Shown here: positions 56,056 to 64,000 of the stretch, in pieces
Layout: every line of letters starts with the position of its first letter
How positions within the stretch are numbered: the first letter of the stretch is position 1
Origin: Papiliotrema nemorosa
Taxonomy: Eukaryota > Basidiomycota > Tremellomycetes > Tremellales > Rhynchogastremaceae
Assembly: GCA_032158125.1 (NCBI GenBank)
Contig: JASKOT010000003.1
Location: forward strand, 186,001 to 250,000
Direction: 5' to 3'
Length of the DNA stretch: 64,000 nucleotides
Translations under genes and position numbers: made by a program
The notes under the pieces: model-generated
Databases searched by the model: none
Seen by the model: the letters and a program-made list of their open reading frames with translations, nothing else
What the model was told of the DNA's origin: nothing

Positions 56056-57331
56056 GCCTTTTGCCAGCCAACCAAGGGCTCGGGGTGCGCCTCACGCTGA
56101 GGGATCTCAAGACGAGTATTTGTGCGCTTGTCTTGTGTAGACAATGAGTGTGCCACGCACACACGGCGAGACACTTGCTCCGGTTTCTTGCTCTCAGGCA
56201 CCCAGGTGGACGGTGATTCATGACATCCTCGTGCTTCAACTTGTGACAAGGATCTATCTCTCGAGGGCTACGATGGACGTTGACCACTTGACTGGATGTC
56301 CTTGGTCACCCGATGGTGACATGAGTCGTCGGCTACCGACGGACCGTCAGTTGCGTCTCCGACTTTCTACAGCACGTGTTGCAGCAATGAGAGCCAGATA
56401 CACTTCTCTCGTCAGCCTATACAGTTTCTCCTCCGACTTGGCTCGTCCTACCATTGATAAATTAGCAGTGATTGCTGCAATCTACTGTCATACGAGTGAG
56501 ACTGAGAGAGTCCAGCCCGAATGCCCTGCAGGGAGTAGATATAGAAGATATACTGTTTCTAAGCTCCCTTGTCGCTCGTCGACCTCTCCTCAACCCCGAG
56601 AACCCGCTTGTGCTCTGTGTCTGACGCCTGACGTCACACCGGATGCTGTTGGAGAGCAACAGTGCATGTTTTGCTCATATGCTTCCCGTGAACTTGCCCT
56701 GTTTCCGTCGAGAGGATACTTGGGAGGTCGATTGAGGTGAGTGATGAAGCGTTCTGAATTTATTCAGGCTGGTCGCAGACTTCGAACACGTTTGTACTTC
56801 GCGCAAGGAGCCCCTTCGAGGGTGTTGAGTTTGTGTGACATCGCTCTCGGAAGCCGTGGCGTACAGAACATCATCTGGCGATTTCTGTTTTCATGCTACC
56901 TTTTACTGCACAACACAGCACGTTCTCGGTGCCTCGATGGCGGTGAGCGAGTGTAACATAACGAGTACGAGTGTTCATACGAAGCATGACTGACTGACAG
57001 AAAGGCAGGATCTGGGCATCTGTGAACGTCATGGCGTGATACAGTCCAAACCGAGTAAGCTAAGCCGAGATGTCCGTGTAATGGAGCGAGGAGACGGAAA
57101 TCACTGCTTTCTGCACTTTTTCCTACCCTTGTCACGCATACGTCCAGGTAGGAGGTGCAGTGCGAAGCACTATGCAGATCAAATAGGGTGAAGATGCAGC
57201 GTAGACGATGGAGTCGGGGTGCGGGTGACTCAGCCTGACGCGTGTGTTTCAGATTCCGACCCTTCTTTGGCATTCGACCTTCACCCTCACTTCTTGCTCT
57301 ATACGAGTGCCTCACAGCGTGTCTAATAGTC
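56056..57331. other. gene-poor region with one uncharacterised ORF
   Basis: About 1.3 kb downstream of the tRNA. One ATG-initiated open frame (56,144-56,740, +, 198 codons, Arg/Cys/Ser-rich) has no recognisable motif, ordinary codon use and no nearby splice logic; I do not call it a gene. The part before 57,332 should be the promoter of the first BTB gene. Confidence 0.4.
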
Positions 57332-58178
57332 ATGACATCCCGACCCAGTACTCAGCGATGCACCCTCTCGTCCAAATACAACGACCCCACCGGTAATGTC
57401 ACCCTCCTCTCGGAAGACAATGTAAAGTTCCGAATTCAATCTTACTACTTGAAAGCTTACAGGTGAGTCACTTTTCGCACCTCGCTCCTTCCTCCCATAC
57501 CTCCCTTCTAAATACTGAACAGATAGTGTTGGCTTGAGAGAGATGCTTGAAAGCTCTCAGCTCCGACCTGCTCGAGGCTCATACTACCCTTCCACGCAAT
57601 ACGCCACCGAGGAAGCCATCCCTCTCGATATTCACTCGGATGACCTCGAGATCATTCTCGACATCATTCACACCGGAACCACTCCTCACCCTGTTCAGAC
57701 TCTCCAGTGGATTCGACTCGCGGAATTTGCCCACAAGTTTGAATGTGACGCCCTCTTACACCGAATCACCCGAGATATCAAGGAAGGCAACAACATCTCT
57801 TCTCACCCCTGGAAAGTCTTCTGCCTTGCTGCCAAATTATGCGACAACGATCTCGCCGTTCACGCCATCAAGAATATGCAGAGCGACAAGGTCATCCATT
57901 CCAACCCTTCTTCTTCCCCTTGCAATTATACCCATACTCATTACACTTCACCCCTCTCCAGGATCACCCGAGCCTACTGGATGGAGTGCCACGCCGATTA
58001 CTCTTGGGCGTTCATGAAGAGTGTGGCGGCGTATGAGGATACCTGTGTCAAGGCAAAGTATGACTGGAATGCTGTCGCCGACAACTTTTTCAACTTCCTG
58101 CCCAAGGTTCGTCACCTCGTTCATGCATGCATCCGAGAGGGACGAGTCGCTGCTAAAACTGCAGTGGAAGACGGGTGA
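57332..58178 (+). CDS. BTB/POZ-domain protein, tandem copy 1
   Basis: Exons 57,332-57,462 and 57,527-58,178; 260 aa. The N-terminal half is BTB-like: YNDPTGNVTLLSEDNVKFRI, SYYLKAYS split by the phase-2 intron, GLREMLESSQLRPARG, EEAIPLDIHSDDLEIILDII. The C-terminal part is a helical BACK-like segment: WIRLAEFAHKFECDALLHRI, HPWKVFCLAAKLCDNDLAVH, YWMECHADYSWAFMKSVAAY. BTB proteins usually dimerise and serve as Cullin-3 adaptors or transcription co-regulators; nothing here tells which. A Pro/Thr/Tyr-rich insert (~190-212) is not shared with the neighbour and could mark a retained or missed intron, but no frame-preserving splice was found. Confidence 0.75.
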
Positions 58179-58505
58179 AGCGACCCAAATTTCCCTCTGA
58201 GGTGAAATTGGCCACCTCACCTCGGATCATTCGAGGCGAATGACTGTGAACCACATACAATTCTATGTTTACAGACGCTTATTTATGACTCTTAACGATC
58301 GACGATGACTACCATGCACGTGTATCTAGGCCGATTTCACCTCTCACCTAGCTTCTAACGCCGATTTCCTGAACAGGGACGGTGGACCTCGGGGGATTGT
58401 TTCAGGTGTGAGATCAACGGGGAGCTTAGTATGTGCCCCAACATTTCACTCTGCACTCACCTCCAATCCACCATCTCCCTGTGAGATCTCTAGATCCCCA
58501 TCGCC
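58179..58505. other. intergenic between tandem BTB genes
   Basis: 327 bp; terminator of copy 1 and promoter of copy 2. An imperfect palindrome-like match (gccgatttcacctctcacc) lies near 58,331. No gene seen. Confidence 0.35.
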
Positions 58506-59249
58506 ATGTCAGAGGAAACGAAACCCTCCGTTTCGGCACGATACAATGATCCATCCGCCGATGTGGTTTTAGTGAGCCAGGACGGGATGCGATTCCGAGT
58601 GCATTCCTACCAACTCAAAACGCACAGGTGAGCGATCGATTATGCAGTCTGCAAAGATAACCTACGGCTAATACAGCCCCGGCTCGGTGATACGTGACAT
58701 GCTCGTCGCACCTCGGATCGGAAATGCTCCTGCTTCCATCACGGATGACCGTTCCGTGACAGCTGACGAGATCCCGCTCGACCTCGACTCCGACCACCTT
58801 ACCCTCTTTCTCGGCCTGATGCGGACGGGTAAGTGCTCAACAGCCTTGACGGTGCCTCAAGCATTCGTTCTCCAGGCCGCGATGTCGAAATATGGCTGCG
58901 GCGTTATGAACACCTTTCTCGGGCTGTGGCACCGACTCTTCAGACACAGGAAGGATCGTGGAAAGCGTTTTGTCTGGCGGCCCACCTCAACGACCCATAC
59001 CTCCTTCAGATGACCACATTCAAGCTTCGGGTGACTGACCTCGTCAGAAACGGAGCGGATGGTTACAGGTCCAAATTTTTCTTTCCGATCAAACACCTTA
59101 CTCTGGAGCAGTGGGAGAAATGTCCTCCTGCAAAGGCATTGGCGCTCTTCCAAGCCCTCTCGGAACGCTTTAGTGTCGAACACAGAGATTTCATAAGATG
59201 GAACGAGGTCGCTGAGCGACTCGCATCCGAGTGTCATCTCAATCTCTAA
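58506..59249 (+). CDS. BTB/POZ-domain protein, tandem copy 2
   Basis: Exons 58,506-58,627, 58,677-58,828 and 58,876-59,249; 215 aa. Reads ARYNDPSADVVLVSQDGMRF with RVHSYQLKTHS across the phase-2 intron shared with copy 1 and the pseudogene, then VIRDMLVAPRIG and ADEIPLDLDSDHLTLFLGLM. The second intron (58,829-58,875, GTAAGT...CCAG) is essential: without it the frame runs into stop before the helical half; with it the protein continues GRDVEIWLRRYEHLSRAVAP, SWKAFCLAAHLNDPYLLQ and LEQWEKCPPAKALALFQALS. Unlike copy 1 it lacks the Pro/Tyr insert. Function unknown. Confidence 0.75.
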
Positions 59250-59926
59250 TCGTCGCGACTGTGTGGTCTTCGGAACGGAGGATCGGATCAGTGCACTGTA
59301 GACACATGCAGCGTCTACTGCGCCTGAAGTACTCGCGGCAGGAGGCGGCGCTCTAACCAAGGGTCCGCACCCCTTCACATGCCAGACACTGGAGGCTTTG
59401 CTCCCCAGCGGTGAGCGATCCCGACTCTCCTCACAGGATAAGCCAAAAGCGTATGTAATCAGCATGGTCTGAACACCGTACTACTCGCCCATGCGCACGA
59501 TCAAGCCACACTGAGATGAACCGGTACCGGATGCTCTTCAATGTCAGGATTGCCATGTGATCGAAGTGTCCGTGTTGCATGTATTTAGACAGATTGCTAT
59601 GGTGAGAATGTAATGTAGGGTGTGTGATTATGTGTGACAACTATACGTGTGACCTTCCTGTTTTACCTTTGACAAACACATTGTCCAGACATGATTGTGA
59701 CATCCCGTCAGTTCGTTCGACGGGTACCGCGCGTGATCCTCTTCTTCGCTCTATCCTCCGTCTATCGTCTTCCCTTCCAGCGTGCCGATATGATCGAGCC
59801 ATGCGCATCTATACCGCCGGACAGCCTCAACGCCTATCTTCGTAATTGCCGCGACGGACCGCCGATGTGCTCAGGTTCGACGGACCGAGGGGCTGAACCG
59901 GTGAAGGTGGACCGAAATCTGCTTCG
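59250..59926. other. convergent intergenic region
   Basis: 677 bp between the convergent stops of BTB copy 2 (+) and the mucin-like membrane protein gene (-). No gene supported. Confidence 0.45.
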
Positions 59927-61358
59927 TCAGTCTGGGACAAGAATCGGAATTTGTAGCTCACCACTCAGTTCCGGCCTCGATATCCGCCTATTCCTGTCAG
60001 AGCCATCTAGCGACCCGCTCCAGTGCATACTCTCATGTGATCTCGGCATACCGGAGAAGAAGTCTCCAGTCGAATCTGGTCGAGCGCCTAAAAGTCGTGG
60101 CATCTCGAGTGGTATATTATGCCTCTGATTATGAGGTGCACCGCCGATTCTCTGATTACCGTTGTATGATTGGTGCGAGTTTAGCGAGTAGGAGGAATAA
60201 GGCCGAGGGTATTGCGGAGCAGCAAGACTGGAGGAGAAACTATGCCGAGGTGCTCCACCACCGTACATGGATGGATGAGGGGACGTCGCCCTCGATGATC
60301 CGCCATCGCTTGGATTCCTCTCGTGGTTGGAGGAGAAGGATGGAGCACGTGAAGGTCCTGCTTGGGCTTCTTGGCGTAATCTATCGACTGACGACTTGTT
60401 TCGAGGGAACGGCCGACCGTCCGAAGACCCAGAGCTGTCCCGCTCTAACGACGTGTTGATTGGGGTGAGCGCGGGTTTCTGGTATGGCGTGTTTATGCCA
60501 GAGATAGGAGGTGACGACTCTGAAGACGAGGTGCCGGAAGAGACGCCGGGAAGAGGAGGCGAACCCGCCTCGTGTGATCCGGACGAGGGCGTAGCGATAG
60601 GGTAGGTAGTGTAGTAAGACGGCTGTCTCGAGTGGGAGGCGTACGTCGATGACGGCCTAGCTGCCAGGACTGTATGATCAGTAGTCGTAAATTACGGAGT
60701 GCAGTCTCTCACGAGTGGAATAAGAAGACGCGCGATTATCAGCTAAACCTCCAGCAAGCATTGAATTTGAAACTGCTCGCTGTCGATGAGCCGTCGATGA
60801 ATTATACGACATCTCTCGAGGCGGTCTGTGGATCAGTACTGCACGCAGAACGAGCTAATACAGCACTCACGGCGGTGGAACCCAATCCTTCTTGTCCCTC
60901 CTTCTCCTCCAGAGGAACCATATCAGAGCCAACAACAAGATACCGCCCGCAGCTCCTCCGGCTATACCTCCTATCGCGCCTCCTGATAGTCCCGTCTTGG
61001 TCTCTGTGAAAGCGGATGCACTCGCTGACGCCAACGCCAAGGATCGGGATGCGGAAGCGGAAGTCGACGCAGAGGATGAGGCGATGGAGGAGGATGATGA
61101 TGATGCTAAGGATGAAACGATGGCCGAGCTCGAACCTGAGGCCGATGCTGCGGAACTCGACGAATTTGTACCGACTGTGGATGCAGCAGCAGCGACAACG
61201 GCCGACGAGCCTACTGCCGAGCTACTGGCAGCGACAGAAGAGGCTGCATTGTTGGCGATTGCCGATGAGGAGGCCGCAGCAGCCGATGTCGAGGCGGCCG
61301 CCACAGAGGTCGTTGGTGCGACCGTGCTAGTAACAGGGGTATTGGCCACAGCAGCCAT
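59927..61358 (-). CDS. mucin-like single-pass membrane protein
   Basis: Exons 61,358-60,871, 60,825-60,749 and 60,669-59,927; 435 aa. The first ~125 residues are almost only Ser, Ala, Thr and Val (ASTSAAAASSSAIANNAASS), as in O-mannosylated ectodomains. A Gly-rich span follows at ~127-151 (GGAIGGIAGGAAGGILLLAL IWFLW), then RRRRDKK as stop-transfer and a ~275-residue Ser/Pro/Asn-rich cytosolic tail. The layout matches fungal wall-integrity sensors (Mid2/Wsc-type) apart from the absence of a cysteine-rich head and of a clear cleavable signal, so membrane insertion may rely on the span itself. Intron 2 has a weaker GTTTAG donor but preserves phase. Family assignment is by layout only. Confidence 0.7.
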
Positions 61359-63151
61359 GTTGAAGGTTCTAAAGGGTGTTTTCGATCCGTAAAAGTGAAT
61401 GAGAAGGGATCACAGGCGACTTCTTCGTTGAGCCGCAAAGAATTTATAGATTATCAAGCCCACGATGTCGTCAGATGGAAGTGCAAATTTGGCCGAACCT
61501 CCCGACTAGATTGTATACTGGTTGTGCGTGTAGTGTCTCGGGTGCTGTGATCACACCTCCAGGTTTTGGGTAAGCTCTTAGGGAGGGATAAGAGAGATTA
61601 TAGTAAAGTGTGGAGTCGTCGATCGAGCTTGGTATGGCGCAAAGATGATGCTGTGTAATCGTGCGAAGTCGATTCCCGCAGGCGAAACTTCTTTATGCCG
61701 AGAGAGCAAGACTCGAGCCAAGACAAAGGGCGACAGGTGTCTATGTGCCGGTACACGGAGGATGCGGGATAGTCGTACGAAGCTACAGGTATCTAAGCAG
61801 GTAAGAACGAAGTCATTCGGGTTAGAGGCATAGGTCGCAGGTCAAGAATAGGCAGGGGTTTGTTGTGTTTTTTCAAAGCAAGGGGAAAAGAGGGTCGGCC
61901 GCCGGGCTTGAGCAATTCTTCCCGTACAGTGTTGCGTCTCCTCCAAGCTCTATGCTCTGGTCGACTTGTGCAGACGACAATGAGATTATGCGAGTATGGT
62001 ATTGACAGAAATGGATGAAGAGTTGGAAGAAGTGTTGGTTGTGTGGTATTTGCCATGTGGTTCAACCCATCTGATGGCTGAAACCTGCCACCCCCCCGTC
62101 TCACTCCTTTGTTGACAAGGGGAGATCCGATCCAAGACTCACCTTCTGGTCATCCCTCGCTGATCGCTCAAGAATAATGAAATGATGAGATGCACAAGAG
62201 TAGCTGAGATGTTTTTTCTCCTGCTCGTGCATATGATGTTATCCCTCATAGAGACCCTCCCTCTCAGACAGATGATGGAAAAACGGGGGATGCTCGGTGC
62301 CCAATTTCCCAAAGAGACCACTTTGCATCACGATGCATATCCATAAGACCGGCATCTCATCTCGGCACTTTACGCCCCTCTGCCTCCAGCTGCCTCTGCC
62401 TCTCGTATGTATGTCTGAATGGTCCCTTTCCCTTACATCCCCTGAATAACCGCATCCCCCCCCTTCGTAACAAGTCTCGCAAGAAGGGGTGAGGGTTGAA
62501 CCTTGTCACGATGAGGGGAATAATCCGGTAGATCCCCGGGAGGACGGGATGAGGTGATTATGATCCCCTATGTATGACTTCATGTCACCCGGACCTGCCA
62601 CTAAACGTTCCCCTTTTACCCCTGCCCTGGCATGGGTATTTCTCACTGCGCAGCCAGCATCTACCGCCGGTCTCTTCTGCTGACTTTGAAAATTGACCAT
62701 GTTGAGTTTTCCGACAGATCCTTTCATCCAAACAGGCGATGTTTGCAGGTGGGGGTCCAATCGATTTGACCAACGTCGTCCTCTCACGCCTCCCTGACCC
62801 TCTCGCCCCGCGGCTGATGCCCCTGATGTCGGCCAACCCTGAGTCAGGCACACCCGGGTCTTCTGAAATGTCGACGTCATCGTTTGTTACTCGAATCATA
62901 ACCACATTAAATGTCCGAGACAGCGGAAATCTGTGTTGAGTACCACGACCATGCAAAGGTGGACCTTCCATCCATGGCCACTGCGACACACCCTTGTTGG
63001 GCGGGCTCCTACACAGGGATGTACATGCACGATGCTCGGACGAACAAGACCTAGGAGGCACGTCACTGGATGCATCCTGGCGAGTCCACTGTAGCCATGA
63101 TGACATTCGGAGGTCTGTGTCCCGTACGCCGATATTTGAGTCTCATCCTTC
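61359..63151. other. 1.8 kb gene-poor region
   Basis: Between two minus-strand genes. Several overlapping minus-strand frames (62,506-63,106) have no consistent start or motif. Short C runs at 62,090 and 62,457. Likely holds the promoter of the mucin-like gene and the 3' UTR of the Myb gene; a noncoding RNA is possible. Confidence 0.45.
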
Positions 63152-63652
63152 TTATTCACCCAAAGAATCGATATACGCTTGTATCTTGGGCAAAAGGTCA
63201 TAACGCCACTGATCGATGAGCTCAAATCACCACATGGACACCAACCTTGTTGCTACATGACTAATCTCTCGTCAGCCTCACTTACACCGATTGAAACGTG
63301 ACAAGAGCCAAACTGACCAGCTTGTCCCGGCCTTCCACTTTGTCTGCGACCTGGTTCCAGCTCACGCTGCTCTGCTGATGAGATACACTTAGGTGTAAAT
63401 ACTCACAGGGGTCACGACGACGGCGTCGAAGAGCTGCCTTACTTCTCGCTTAGTCCACGATCCAGTCTTCCGCCCTCCGTTATCACCGTCTAGTCCCTTC
63501 ACACGTTGATCCCCTGTTTTGCCACGCTTATGGGGAGAAGGTGTCGCTGAGTTCGAGCTGCGTTTCTTGGGAGTCGATTTCTTTAGAGTAGGCTTCGGGG
63601 AAGGTGATGGGGAGAAAGAAGGCGACTTTGGTGTAGAGACGCCGGAGCTCAT
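63152..63652 (-). CDS. small Myb-like DNA-binding protein
   Basis: Four exons: 63,652-63,407, 63,374-63,318, 63,260-63,246 and 63,208-63,152; 124 aa. The N-terminus is a Ser/Pro/Lys-rich basic tail (SPSPKPTLKKSTPKKRSS). Residues ~67-115 form one Myb/SANT repeat: GSWTKREVRQLFDAVV, SWNQVADKVEGRDKL, SCSNKWRYDLLPKIQAYI, with regularly spaced Trp residues. The third exon is only 15 nt (SCSNK) yet supplies the start of the recognition helix. Exon 2 begins after a CAGCAG tandem acceptor, so forms with or without one Gln are expected. A single repeat and short length suggest a DNA-binding cofactor, but the target is unknown. Confidence 0.75.
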
Positions 63653-63981
63653 CGTAGAAGCGCTTGTTGTGTGGCAGCTGTTAGAGGGAGAACGTTAGTG
63701 ACAGGAGGTCAGACAAGAAGGGATATTGTATATCTGGCGGTTGAATTCAGCACCTTGTGGCATCCCTACGAAATGATCGACATGCGTCTAGGATATTCTA
63801 GTCGCCTGGCAACGGTCATGAGGTTTCCAACTTCCTCTGTTCCTGGTTGCCTCGATCAACATCCTTTGATTCTCAAAGCGCAATCATGCGTGAGACTCTG
63901 TGCATGTCGCCATGTAGGCTATAACTGATGATCAATCTGGCTCCTCTTTCTCCAATTCCGACACTGATCCCTCCTAGCATC
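63653..63981. promoter_or_regulatory. divergent intergenic region at window end
   Basis: 329 bp between the Myb gene start (-) and a possible start at 63,982 (+). Confidence 0.35.
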
Positions 63982-64000
63982 ATGGCACCAAAACGAGAAG
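63982..64000 (+). CDS. possible gene start, truncated by window end
   Basis: ATG at 63,982 begins MAPKRE and runs off the window. The preceding stretch is pyrimidine-rich with a good -3 context (ATCATG), as at other starts here. Only six codons are visible, so the call is tentative. Confidence 0.3.

Noticed and set aside
55986..56287. Minus-strand frames with peptides such as EPWTSTMLKLRY and RSRELNPGPQLC
   Set aside because: These are antisense translations of tRNA-Ala and its flank, a common annotation artefact.
58829..58940. Apparent frameshift in BTB copy 2 between the BTB half and the helical half
   Set aside because: A normal GTAAGT...CCAG intron at 58,829-58,875 joins the frames in phase, so the gene is intact.
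60892..61392. 166-codon acidic/Ala-rich plus-strand frame
   Set aside because: Antisense of the Ser/Ala-rich ectodomain on the minus strand, which has introns, a membrane span and a coherent protein.
62506..63106. Two long minus-strand frames beside the Myb gene
   Set aside because: No consistent start, no recognisable motif, and mutual overlap in different frames.
1..64000. CRISPR arrays, insertion sequences, retroelement proteins, viral genes or gene clusters for secondary metabolism
   Set aside because: None of the required repeats, transposase, integrase, reverse transcriptase or synthase motifs was found; the window is ordinary eukaryotic nuclear DNA.

Overview
This is a compact, intron-rich fungal nuclear region. 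Most introns are 42-60 nt with GTRNGY donors and CTNAY-like branch sites, intergenic gaps are short, and the gene content is basidiomycetous. The style is that of a tremellomycete yeast (Cryptococcus/Kwoniella-like). That placement is inferred from gene architecture, not from a search. All exon models below were built by hand from ORFs, splice sites, reading phase and family motifs.

Layout. 0-8 kb: the end of a Ser/Pro-rich protein (+), prenylcysteine oxidase (+), a membrane-tailed Nudix hydrolase (-), a small spliced orphan gene (-) and an Mpo1-like dioxygenase (-). 8-17 kb: an Ecl1-type lifespan factor (-), a 3.2 kb gene-poor stretch, a secreted His-rich FAS1 protein (-) and a gankyrin-like ankyrin protein (-) whose repeats are only restored by two GC-AG introns. 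17-27 kb: a BRCT protein (+), a WD40 protein (-), a large gene (-) that encodes cystathionine beta-lyase and mevalonate kinase in one frame, and a WSC-WSC-GH71 alpha-1,3-glucanase (-). 28-39 kb: a membrane protein (+), a hypothetical (-), mitochondrial Mdm31 (+), a 1184-aa disordered protein (+) and a broken BTB gene (+). 39-50 kb: an Snf2/Sth1-type remodeller ATPase with bromodomain (+), a SAM-like tail-anchored protein (-), and a divergent pair formed by a PPPDE-thioredoxin-PUL protein (-) and an NAD(P)-dependent epimerase/NmrA-like protein (+). 50-64 kb: Vps15 (-), tRNA-Ala(AGC) (+), a tandem pair of BTB paralogues (+), a mucin-like membrane protein (-), a small Myb protein with a 15-nt exon (-) and the first codons of a gene running off the end.

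Functional links. The genes are mostly unrelated housekeeping functions: isoprenoid and sulfur amino-acid metabolism, prenylcysteine turnover, chromatin remodelling, autophagy/endosomal PI3K, mitochondrial morphology and cell-wall remodelling. The most unusual item is the apparent CBL-mevalonate kinase fusion at 20,929-24,037. Next are two GC-AG introns in one gene (16,032-17,073), microexons of 10, 15 and 22 nt, and a BTB family with two intact tandem copies and one decayed copy 19 kb away. No CRISPR, insertion sequence, integrase or viral gene was seen.
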